From assembly GCA_001516765.1 (NCBI GenBank), contig LOCH01000157.1, forward strand, positions 1 to 5,126: a DNA stretch of 5,126 nt, written 5' to 3'. Position numbers and translations under genes: made by a program. Positions within the stretch are counted from its first letter, which is position 1. Every line of letters starts with the position of its first letter. The notes beneath the pieces were generated by a model. The model worked only from the letters and a program-made list of their open reading frames with translations, did not search any database and was not told where the DNA came from. This DNA comes from Vulcanisaeta sp. MG_3. Lineage in GTDB: Archaea > Thermoproteota > Thermoprotei > Thermoproteales > Thermocladiaceae. Shown in pieces: positions 1-5,126 of this stretch.

Positions 1-668
1 AGGTACCATGTTACTGATCCTATTGCTATTATCCATTGTATTATTGGGTTTCCTGATGCTGCCATTGCCACTGTCCAGTAGTTGATTGTGCTATTCAACT
101 GGCTGTTTGATAATGCAGCCATGGTGAACCTGAAGCCCAAGGCATCATAAAGGGCAGTGAAGCTCAAGGTTGTGAGTAGTAGGGCTATGATGAATGAAAT
201 TGGTAGATTCCATTGTAGGGCGTTCCTACCCTTAACTTCCGAGGCTATGGCTGGTCCTGCGTTTAGCCATGGGTATATGAATATTGCGAAGAAGGGGAGC
301 ATCATTAAGGTAGGGCCGAGGGAGAAGAAAGAGCCAGAGTACTTGGAGGCAACGTCAGAGTAGGAGAAACCACTGGGTAGCAATTGATTAATGCGGCTTA
401 TTATTAATGACCTGGGAGTTATGAATAGGATTACTAGCGATATCACTAGGCTGGTTATTGAGAACAAGGTTAACCCAGTCATCAACCTAATACCATACTT
501 AGTACCCAATATATTCACCACAACTATGGCTGCGAAGAACACTACGGCTATTGCAACAGACTCCGCTGGTGTTATGTTAACATTGAAGCCGAGTATTGGC
601 AATACTGAGACTAATTGGCTGACGCCTGCTAGGGATATTAATGCGTAGTAGACCAAGGACTCGATCAC
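1..668 (-). pseudogene. APC-superfamily permease, continuation in shifted frame, truncated by window edge
   Basis: Reading the minus strand from GTG 668 gives about 222 uninterrupted residues to the left edge, beginning VIESLVYYALISLAGVSQ. They continue helix 3 of the 665-997 fragment. Further hydrophobic helices follow: AIAVVVFFAAIVVVNILG, then LFSITSLVISLVILFI, then LMMLPFFAIFIYPWLNAG, LPISFIIALLLTTLSF, and a partial last one at the edge. The segment YPWLNAGPAIASEVKGRNA corresponds to the APC helix-6 region followed by the charged loop (commonly a W-x-G/A...EE-x-x-NP-like pattern). The combined length of about 332 residues is short of the usual 450-550, so the C-terminus lies outside the window. 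The stop of the first fragment and this GTG overlap as GTGA, so independent coupled translation is conceivable. No stop codons occur inside this part, so the lesion is either recent, tolerated or a sequencing error. Confidence 0.7.
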
Positions 669-997
669 AAGCCCAGCGCTAGGCCGAAGGCTAGCCAAGC
701 TAACCTAGGCCCAAGGGCTCTGGTTAACCACACGTAATCGCACCCGGTTCTCCGTATGTGCCTTGTTAACATCGTGTATACTATGATTTGTGGTATCGAT
801 AGCGCGAAGGCTATTAGTGAGGCGTAGACTAGGTTAACCCCTGCTACGGTTGGTAGTGAGGCCAGGGTGAAGCCCACTGTACCAAGGGCGGCCCCAACGG
901 ACATGTTGGCTATGTTAATGGACACCGCATCCATGAACCCAGCTGTTTTAACGAGACCAGTAGACTCCCTCACGAACAACCCTCTTCCACTCATCAT
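665..997 (-). pseudogene. APC-superfamily permease, N-terminal fragment (frameshifted)
   Basis: This is the N-terminal third of a membrane transporter resembling the amino acid/polyamine/organocation (APC) permeases. The 110 residues open with a short cytoplasmic stretch (RESTGLVKTAGFMDA), followed by a helix rich in small residues (about 22-45, SINIANMSVGAALG) typical of APC helix 1. A second helix lies at about 52-78, and the frame breaks inside the third (LAWLAFGLALGL). It ends at TGA 667-665, but the same protein continues without loss in the -1 frame from GTG 668. Restoring one base, for example GG for G at 668, gives a continuous Leu-Val-Ile-Glu reading. There are two adjacent ATGs, at 997 and 994; the TATA spacing (about 25 bases) favours 994 for a leaderless message. 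The substrate cannot be told from sequence. Natural mutation and sequencing error are both possible. Confidence 0.72.
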
Positions 998-1007
998 TAT
1001 TACATCT

Positions 1008-1070
1008 GTTTAAATATTTTTAAGCATTTCGGTTATTTATCCGTGAATTGATTAATTAATTGATTAAACG
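1008..1070 (-). promoter_or_regulatory. Permease promoter: TATA box plus upstream 10-bp direct repeat
   Basis: On the minus strand GCTTAAAAATATTTA (1025-1011) forms an archaeal TATA box about 25 bases before ATG 994, consistent with a leaderless transcript. Further upstream AATTGATTAA occurs twice in direct orientation (plus-strand 1046-1055 and 1058-1067, 12-base period), ending against the ade stop codon. The same layout is seen before ade. The repeat is a plausible operator, but no regulator is identified. No clear poly-T terminator for ade is seen in this 73-base gap. Confidence 0.6.
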
Positions 1071-2915
1071 TTACCTTACCTCAAGTATTGGGTTGATTAT
1101 GGTTAACGATTTAACATCAACCAAGCCCTTTGGGGTTACCCTGACCTCTGGTATCACCGTGAGGGTTAGTATTGATATGTGGAATGGGGCCATCCTTGGG
1201 TTTGGCGCCCCACAATACCTAAGGAAGTCCTCAAGGCACTTGGCCTCGTGGTAAACCTTGGTGAAGGGTTCGTTGCTCATTAACCCACCTATGCTTAACC
1301 TGAGCCTACACTTCACCTCACCATTACTCACCGCCACCACTCCACCCCTAATCCTCTCAAGCTCCCTGAGGGCCGTGTACATGTCCCCTAGGTCAGCCCC
1401 AATGACCAGTATGTTGTGGGTGTCCCTACCCATTGACTGGGCTAGGGCCCCCCTCCTCAACCCCAGCCCAGTGACGAAACCCTTCCCAACCCCACCTGCC
1501 CTATACTTGTCTATAACCGCAACGTAGGCTACATCCGAATCCGGGTTAGGTGCCGCTATACCATTAACCACAGGTACCTTAACCTTAACCTTCCTGGTAA
1601 CCGTAACACCATACTCAACACCAATGGCTAGGACCAAGGCTTCACTATAGTCTTCACCAACCCTTACTGCTAAGTCATCTAAGCCCCTAATAACTGGGAT
1701 GTTGAATGTGAGGCCCAGTGAGGTTAAGGTTCCGGTTTCCTGAAAGTCCCTTAGCATTAATTGGCCATTGTGGTAGGCGACGTTGCCGTTAACTACCACC
1801 GTATCAACCTCAAGGCCCCTCAAATCCCTAAGGAGTACTATGTCCGCTAACCTGCCAGGTGCCAGTACGCCCACTAGGTTATCTAGCCTTAGGTAGGTGG
1901 CTGGGTTGATGGTGACCAGTTTAACCGCATCTACAGGGTCAAGGCCAAGCTCCACGGCATCCTTAACAACCCTATCCATGTAGCCATGCTCAACTAGGTC
2001 CATCACTGATACATCATCAGTAACCAGAATGACTCTGTCTAGGTCGTAGCCACCTTTAATTAGGCCAGGTAAAATGACCTCACCATCCCTCCAAGCCGAC
2101 CCAAACCTAAGCATAACCCACATACCATGGGTCAACTTACCTAACGCCTCGTCCAGACTCGTCGACTCATGGCATGATGATGCGCCTAATGAGGAGTAGG
2201 CGTTAAGCACCCTGTCGTCTGGGCTGGGTAAGTGGCCGTATATTAACATGCCCCTAAGTAGGGCGGCCTTAATCTTACCAAGCGCCTCAGGGTCACGGTT
2301 AACCACCGATGCATAATCCATGAACTCCCCCAGGCTGTGGAACAGGCCGGAGTCGAGCAATTCCTCAACATCCTTAACACTCAATGTGTAACCTGGATTA
2401 TCCACCTCAGATCTAGTGGGTGGTACGCATGATGGTACTTGAACAAGCACCTTCAAGGGTTGCCTAATGGCCTCCTCGGTGAAGGCAAGTAGGTGTTTTA
2501 AACCACCTGCATTGGCTATGTCATGGGGGTCTGTAACTATCATGGTTGTGCCATGCATTAGTGCAAGCTTACTGAACTCACTTGGTCTCAAGAAACTAGT
2601 CTCAACATGAACATGCGCATCTATGAAACCTGGAGCTGCATAGGAACCACCACCATTAATAACCATTGTACTGGGGCCGATGTAGACTTTGTCATCACTT
2701 GCGCTAACCAAGGCAGTTATGAAGCCTGAATAGGCCACTATAGACACGTTCCCCACCACACGCCCACCGGCAACATCAACTAGGTTAACGTTGCGTACCA
2801 CCAGGTCAGCCTTCCTTAAACCACCGGCAACTTCAATCAACTGGGGTAAAGTCTCGAGGAACTTGCCTATTGCCCACCTTGGGAAGACTAAGCCCTTTAA
2901 GCCATGCTTATCCAT
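1071..2915 (-). CDS. ade: Adenine deaminase (Ade/COG1001 family)
   Basis: This cytoplasmic amidohydrolase is predicted to convert adenine to hypoxanthine and ammonia in purine salvage. The 614 residues are slightly longer than most Ade proteins (550-600). Family landmarks occur in order: the small N-terminal beta-sandwich part (ADLVVRNVNLVDV, about 36-48), PGFIDAHVHVE (95-105) with metal-binding His101 and His103, HGTTMIVTDPHDIAN (121-135), PSCVPPT (161-167), GHLP (His228), CHE (His249, Glu250), TDD (299-301) and INPATY (336-341). LAPGRLADIV (351-360) precedes the C-terminal adenine-deaminase domain, which ends with VIPEVRVTPKGLVDV. Two positions differ from the pattern I recall for the family: SCHE where SDHE is usual, and LRFGSA (270-274) where IREGSA is usual. 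Substrate specificity could therefore be altered. The ATG at 2915 suits a TATA box centred about 27 bases upstream. The gene follows its own promoter, and the same-strand permease downstream has a separate one. Confidence 0.93.
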   Translation of the reverse strand: MDKHGLKGLVFPRWAIGKFLETLPQLIEVAGGLRKADLVVRNVNLVDVAGGRVVGNVSIVAYSGFITALVSASDDKVYIGPSTMVINGGGSYAAPGFIDAHVHVETSFLRPSEFSKLALMHGTTMIVTDPHDIANAGGLKHLLAFTEEAIRQPLKVLVQVPSCVPPTRSEVDNPGYTLSVKDVEELLDSGLFHSLGEFMDYASVVNRDPEALGKIKAALLRGMLIYGHLPSPDDRVLNAYSSLGASSCHESTSLDEALGKLTHGMWVMLRFGSAWRDGEVILPGLIKGGYDLDRVILVTDDVSVMDLVEHGYMDRVVKDAVELGLDPVDAVKLVTINPATYLRLDNLVGVLAPGRLADIVLLRDLRGLEVDTVVVNGNVAYHNGQLMLRDFQETGTLTSLGLTFNIPVIRGLDDLAVRVGEDYSEALVLAIGVEYGVTVTRKVKVKVPVVNGIAAPNPDSDVAYVAVIDKYRAGGVGKGFVTGLGLRRGALAQSMGRDTHNILVIGADLGDMYTALRELERIRGGVVAVSNGEVKCRLRLSIGGLMSNEPFTKVYHEAKCLEDFLRYCGAPNPRMAPFHISILTLTVIPEVRVTPKGLVDVKSLTIINPILEVR

Positions 2916-2934
2916 ATTATTACATTAGTTATTG

Positions 2935-2992
2935 AAATATTTATAAGCATTAACCCCATATTCAAATTAAATAATTAGATTAATTAATTTAA
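2935..2992 (-). promoter_or_regulatory. ade promoter with TATA box and upstream A/T element
   Basis: Minus-strand GCTTATAAATATTT (2948-2935) is a strong TATA box whose centre lies about 27 bases from ATG 2915, so the ade message is probably leaderless or nearly so. Upstream, TTAATTAA-rich DNA (about 2975-2995) resembles the repeat before the permease. The sequence between the TATA box and the start codon also shares ATGTAATAAT with the permease promoter. Confidence 0.68.
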
Positions 2993-3166
2993 TTAACGAT
3001 TCAGTACAGCTCCATTTATATAGTAAATACACCGCAACCTTGATCAGTAAGTCCTAAGGTGTCGATCTATGCCATTGCGTATAGTATACGCCTAACATGG
3101 TTAGTGTTCTTAAGGCGCCTTAACCTCATGCTTCAGGTTAGTTAACTGCCAGTGATTATCATTTAG
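2993..3166. other. Intergenic region with a cluster of four short palindromes
   Basis: No convincing coding frame or tRNA is seen here. Four inverted repeats follow one another: GCGTATA-G-TATACGC (3077-3091), CTAAC-ATG-GTTAG (3092-3104), the perfect 14-base palindrome TTAAGGCGCCTTAA (3110-3123), and TAACCT/AGGTTA (3121-3126 with 3135-3140). A TATA-like TTTATATAGTAAATA (about 3013-3027) could serve either strand. Possible roles are an operator, a terminator for the dehydrogenase remnant, or a mobile-element scar; nothing in the sequence decides between them. Confidence 0.5.
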
Positions 3167-3562
3167 CTAAGGCATTATAACACCTTTAATGTAATCCCTC
3201 GGTTTCTTGGATGCGTATTCAAAGGCTTCCTTGATCTGGTCAAGTCTCCACCTATGCGTTATTAGTCTCCTCAAGTCGAATACACCCCTCTTGAGTAGTT
3301 CAACAGCTACCTTAAGGTCATTACTGTAGCTGTCTGATCTGGCTGGCACGGCCATAACCACCTCAATGCCCTTGGCATCCCAATCCCTAACGTCAACTGT
3401 CACTGGGTGTGGGTAGTAACTGAATATCGCCACCCTACCCTTACGCCTAACCAGCTTAACGGCTGTTAATAAACCCTCTGGGTTACCCGAGGCCTCAATC
3501 ACAACATCGAAGCCCACTGGGCTGTTTCGGTCTTCTTGGTTATTTGTGGCGTTTATTTTCAT
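3167..3562 (-). pseudogene. Zinc-type alcohol/polyol dehydrogenase (MDR family), C-terminal fragment
   Basis: From about 3517 down to the TAG at 3169-3167 the minus strand encodes the end of a medium-chain dehydrogenase. GFDVVIEASGNPEGL is the strand of the NAD(P)-binding fold that follows the adenosine-ribose site. It is followed by GRVAIFSYY and then the C-terminal return to the catalytic domain (LITHRWRLDQIKEAFEYA ... KPRDYIKGVIMP), as in threonine and sorbitol/iditol dehydrogenases. About 117 residues are family-like. The first 15 or so residues after ATG 3562 (KINATNNQEDRNSP) do not look conserved and lie in or at the edge of the inserted DNA. The fragment lacks the zinc site and most of the nucleotide-binding fold, so it should be inactive alone. 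It belongs with the 3614-4180 fragment. Confidence 0.78.
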
Positions 3563-3578
3563 TTGATGCCTAAGACGT

Positions 3579-3612
3579 TAGGTTTTTAACCTAGCCCTAA
3601 TACCTTTAATTG
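3579..3612 (+). promoter_or_regulatory. Possible promoter of the structured RNA
   Basis: GGTTTTTAAC (3581-3590) reads as an archaeal TATA box, and a start about 26 bases on would fall at about 3612, just before the foldable G+C-rich stretch. A second A/T run, CTTTAATT (3604-3611), is too close to serve that start. The motif could equally be a mobile-element end. Confidence 0.35.
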
Positions 3613-3740
3613 GTTACCCTGGGTTTCCGAGATCCGTAGTGGCTGGGAACCCCGGGCGACGGGTGGGGAGCTGCTGCGGTGAGGGGGCCCAGGGAGACCG
3701 TCGAGAAGGAGACGGTGGGCTAACACCTACCGCCTCCAGA
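3613..3740 (+). ncRNA. Candidate structured RNA, unknown family
   Basis: Two hairpins can be drawn by hand on the plus strand. Hairpin 1 pairs 3617-3619 and 3621-3628 with 3645-3652 and 3654-3656: eleven pairs, one mismatch and a 16-base loop. One of its pairs is a U-G that would be A-C on the other strand, which favours plus-strand transcription. Hairpin 2 spans 3667-3737: GGAG/CTCC, GCGGT/ACCGC, AGG/CCT, GCCC/GGGC and ACCGTC/GACGGT around an 8-base loop, with bulges mostly on the 5' side. High G+C in A/T-rich surroundings is a known sign of stable RNAs in hyperthermophiles. I could not match it to tRNA, 5S, SRP RNA, RNase P RNA or C/D-box sRNA. A TnpB guide (omega) RNA relative is a hypothesis only. 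Confidence 0.4.
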
Positions 3741-4180
3741 GAGACGGCTAGCTCCTTAACTTCACTATCGAAGTTTGGGTTGCTTGGATTGAGGGTTGCC
3801 GTTGCTCCATACTCCTTAGCTAGCCTCAACCTATCATCCCTAACATCAACGGCTACAAGACTACTTAAATTCATCCTACTCAAAGCCTGAATGAGAAGCG
3901 TACCCATGAAACCAGCCCCAACCACGGCCACGGAGTCACCGGCCCTGGGCGCGGCCTGCCTAACACCATTAACCACAGCCCCAAGTGGCTCACCTATACC
4001 GTACTCGAAGGGTAGGTCATCAGGCAGCTTAGCCACGGCATCACCCTTAGCTATGAAGTAGTCTGCGTAGCAACCATAGCCGCTAGCCACCAGTGCAGCC
4101 ACCCTATCACCAGGCTTAACACCACTCACATTGGGCCCAACGGCAATAACCTCACCAGCAGGTTCATGACCAGTGAACAA
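3614..4180 (-). pseudogene. Zinc-type alcohol/polyol dehydrogenase (MDR family), central fragment, 5'-truncated
   Basis: The open frame follows a TAG at 4198-4196, and recognisable homology starts abruptly at FTGHEPAGEVIAVG. This is the GHE motif that normally falls near residue 60 of a ~340-residue enzyme. The N-terminal region with the catalytic Cys is absent and is replaced on the other side of the junction by the tnpB element. It continues with KPGDRV, EPLGAVVNGVRQA, the dinucleotide-binding VAVVGAGFMG, VAVDVRDDRLRLAKEYGA and FDSEVKEL. Homology stops at about 3749; the remaining ~45 residues to the stop at 3614 are Pro/Ser/Arg-rich and come from inserted G+C-rich DNA. The four-cysteine structural-zinc loop is missing (GDRVAALVASGYGCYADYF is short there), so the parent enzyme probably lacked that site. 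The TTG at 4180 is not a believable native start. Confidence 0.78.
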
Positions 4181-4207
4181 GCAAGCCTTGCCCTTCTAGG
4201 GGTGGGG

Positions 4208-4243
4208 TAGGGTTTTTAAGCTACTGTTTGCTACTTCTGTGGT
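4208..4243 (+). promoter_or_regulatory. Promoter of the small-protein/tnpB operon
   Basis: TTTTTAAG (4213-4220) lies about 27 bases before ATG 4244, matching an archaeal TATA box with a leaderless transcript. The purine-rich GGGGTAGG just upstream could act as the TFB recognition element. The 16 bases at 4208-4223 nearly repeat 3579-3593. Confidence 0.55.
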
Positions 4244-4387
4244 ATGCCTGTTACTGAGCCGATTAGGGTTGGGAGGGATACTAAGGAGGAGTTGAGGAGG
4301 TTGAAGATTCACCCTAGGGAGACCTATGACGATGTGATTAAGAGGCTCATTGAGGAGTACAAGAGGTGTAAACATGAGGAGGACTAA
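4244..4387 (+). CDS. Small antitoxin-like protein (VapB/DUF-type) preceding tnpB
   Basis: This 47-residue charged protein has an N-terminal beta-strand-like PIRVGRDTKEELRRL, then HPRETYDDVIKRLIEEY and a basic/acidic tail. The pattern of a short strand, Thr/Lys/Glu helix, Pro-Arg-Glu-Thr-Tyr-Asp-Asp and second helix is common among archaeal VapB/ribbon-helix-helix-like antitoxins and related DUF proteins. These bind DNA as dimers and often repress their own operon. No toxin partner (PIN domain) follows; tnpB does, overlapping by 14 bases in another frame. It may therefore be a transcriptional repressor of the element; this is inferred from position and resemblance. The start is fixed by TATA spacing, and there is no Shine-Dalgarno site, as expected of a leaderless first gene. 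Confidence 0.75.
   Translation: MPVTEPIRVGRDTKEELRRLKIHPRETYDDVIKRLIEEYKRCKHEED
4363..4368 (+). promoter_or_regulatory. Shine-Dalgarno site for tnpB
   Basis: GAGGTG, complementary to the CACCTC at the end of crenarchaeal 16S rRNA, sits five bases before ATG 4374, inside the end of the upstream small gene. It decides the tnpB start and fits re-initiation within an operon. Confidence 0.65.
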
Positions 4388-5126
4388 CGTGGTTAAACTA
4401 GTAATGGATAAGGAGACTCATGAGAAGCTGAGGGAACTAGCTGTGGTAACTGCCAAGTGCTGGAATGAAGTTAACTGGTTGAGGATGCAGCAGTTTAAGA
4501 AGGGGGTAAGGGTAGATTTTGCAAAGACGGAAAAGGAGGTGTATGAGAAGTATAAGCACGTGTTGAAGGTTAATGCGCGGCAGGTTGCTAGGAAGAATGC
4601 CGAGGCTTGGAGGAGCTTCTTCTCCCTAATTAGGGAGAAGAGGGAGGGGAAGTTGCCAAAGTGGTTTAAGCCAAGGCCTCCGGGCTACTGGAAGGGTGAA
4701 GACGGAAAATACAAGTTGGTGATCATCATTAGGAATGACCGTTATGTGGTGGATGAGGATAAGAGGATTATTTACCTGAAGGACTTCAACCTAACCCTGA
4801 GGTTTAAGGGGAGGCTCAAGTGGCATGGGAGGCAGGGTAGGTTAGAGTTGATTTACAATGAGGCTAGGAGGAGTTGGTATGCCCACATCCCAGTGGAGGT
4901 TGAGATTGTAGCCGAAGTCAAGGGCAACCTGAGGGCTGGTGTGGATTTGGGGATCGTAAACCTAGCCACGGTCTATGTTGAGGATGGCACATGGTACATA
5001 TTCAAGGGCGGTGGCGTCCTCTCCCAATACGAGTACTACAGCAAGAAGATACGCCGCGTCCAGAAACTTCTAGCCAGGCATGGGCAGAGGACAAGCAGGA
5101 GGCTTAGGCTACTCTATGATAAGAGG
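4374..5126 (+). CDS. tnpB: TnpB (IS605 OrfB family) RNA-guided nuclease, C-terminus cut by window end
   Basis: The 251 visible residues are the N-terminal and first catalytic part of a TnpB protein, usually about 370-420 residues. TnpB proteins are RNA-guided DNA nucleases that cleave the donor joint next to a transposon-specific target motif and so help the element persist. The N-terminus (KLVMDKETHEKLRELAVV) and helical region (RQVARKNAEAWRSFF) fit the family, as does the Pro/Trp-rich LPKWFKPRPPGYWK stretch (about 104-117). The beta-rich wedge part leads into RAGVDLGIVNLATVY, the RuvC-I motif, whose catalytic aspartate is Asp191. A basic helix follows (YYSKKIRRVQKLLARHGQ). RuvC-II, the zinc ribbon and RuvC-III are off the right edge, so full activity cannot be judged, but the first catalytic residue is present. 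It is co-transcribed with, and overlaps, the small gene upstream. Confidence 0.9.
   Translation, partial: MRRTNVVKLVMDKETHEKLRELAVVTAKCWNEVNWLRMQQFKKGVRVDFAKTEKEVYEKYKHVLKVNARQVARKNAEAWRSFFSLIREKREGKLPKWFKPRPPGYWKGEDGKYKLVIIIRNDRYVVDEDKRIIYLKDFNLTLRFKGRLKWHGRQGRLELIYNEARRSWYAHIPVEVEIVAEVKGNLRAGVDLGIVNLATVYVEDGTWYIFKGGGVLSQYEYYSKKIRRVQKLLARHGQRTSRRLRLLYDKR

Larger units (their letters stand above)
3518..3748 (+). mobile_element. Candidate non-autonomous insert inside the dehydrogenase gene
   Basis: Dehydrogenase homology stops after KEL (codon at 3751-3749) and resumes at VGFDVV (codon at 3517-3515). In intact relatives these are only a few residues apart, so roughly 230 bp are extra. The insert has an A/T-rich left part, with the near-palindrome TAGGTTTTTAACCTA at 3579-3593, and a right part that is about 75% G+C (60 of 80 bases at 3641-3720). 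It encodes no plausible protein. I found no clear target duplication or terminal inverted repeat. An IS200/605-type miniature element or decayed insertion is the best guess; the exact ends are uncertain by tens of bases. Confidence 0.45.
4190..5126 (+). mobile_element. IS200/IS605-IS607-type element carrying tnpB (partial)
   Basis: The element starts between about 4181, where dehydrogenase homology ends, and the promoter at 4208, and runs past the right edge. Near the likely left end, CCCT-TCT-AGGG (about 4191-4201) and GCAA-GCC-TTGC (about 4181-4191) can form small hairpins, as subterminal regions of these single-strand transposons often do. No tnpA is visible to the left, so the element is tnpB-only or its tnpA is elsewhere. 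The right end and any guide-RNA region are outside the window. Confidence 0.6.

Noticed and set aside
181..200. C/D-box guide RNA suggested by ATGATGA
   Set aside because: No D box (CTGA) at suitable spacing, and the motif lies within coding sequence of the permease.
157..648. Plus-strand open frames of 68 and 85 codons
   Set aside because: They lie antisense to the permease continuation, whose minus-strand reading gives well-formed membrane helices; the plus-strand products resemble nothing.
665..670. Programmed -1 frameshift in the permease
   Set aside because: There is no slippery heptamer and no evident downstream structure; loss of one G is simpler.
1046..1067. CRISPR-like or phage att repeat
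   Set aside because: There are only two 10-base A/T-rich copies at a 12-base period; this fits an operator or chance, not an array or attachment site.
1060..1527. Plus-strand open frames opposite ade
   Set aside because: They are shadows of the strongly supported adenine deaminase coding strand.
3613..3748. Known RNA families (tRNA, 5S rRNA, SRP RNA, minimal RNase P RNA, C/D-box sRNA)
   Set aside because: I found no cloverleaf or TPsiC arm, no 5S or SRP signature loops, no GAGGAAAGTC-like RNase P core, and no paired C and D boxes.
3639..3890. Plus-strand 83-codon frame in the G+C-rich insert
   Set aside because: Its product is Gly/Arg-rich low-complexity sequence followed by antisense of the dehydrogenase; there is no ribosome site, and the region is better explained by RNA structure.
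4178..4180. TTG as the genuine start of the dehydrogenase
   Set aside because: It would begin at the GHE motif, omitting the catalytic Cys region, with no promoter or ribosome site; truncation is the better explanation.

Overview
The window looks like crenarchaeal DNA (Thermoproteota), plausibly a Vulcanisaeta/Caldivirga-like thermophile. The genes have A/T-rich TATA boxes 25-28 bases before the start codon (leaderless style), AGG/CTA/ATA-rich codon use and GAGGTG-type Shine-Dalgarno sites only inside an operon. The genus is a guess from general character, not from a database match.

Layout. Positions 1-997 (minus) hold an APC-superfamily permease split by a one-base frameshift in its third membrane helix; it runs off the left edge. 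Positions 1071-2915 (minus) hold an intact adenine deaminase (Ade family) with its own promoter. Positions 2916-3166 are intergenic: the ade promoter and a run of four short palindromes. Positions 3167-4195 (minus) hold a medium-chain zinc-type alcohol/polyol dehydrogenase in ruins. It lacks its first ~50-60 codons and is split by ~230 bp of foreign sequence (about 3518-3748), part of which is about 75% G+C and folds well on the plus strand. From about 4190 to the right edge (plus) lies an IS605/IS607-type element: a 47-residue antitoxin/DUF-like small protein overlapping a tnpB gene cut by the window end.

How it fits together. The permease and the deaminase have closely similar promoters and upstream A/T repeats, so they are probably co-regulated; a transport-plus-nucleobase-salvage unit is an inference. 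The right half is a transposon graveyard: the tnpB element appears to have removed or displaced the 5' end of the dehydrogenase, and a second, protein-less insert sits inside the same gene. That insert carries a 15-base motif nearly identical to the promoter/left-end region of the tnpB element, followed by a structured, G+C-rich stretch. The most interesting reading is a non-autonomous relative of the TnpB element that keeps a promoter and a structured RNA (possibly guide/omega-RNA-like). This is testable but unproven here.
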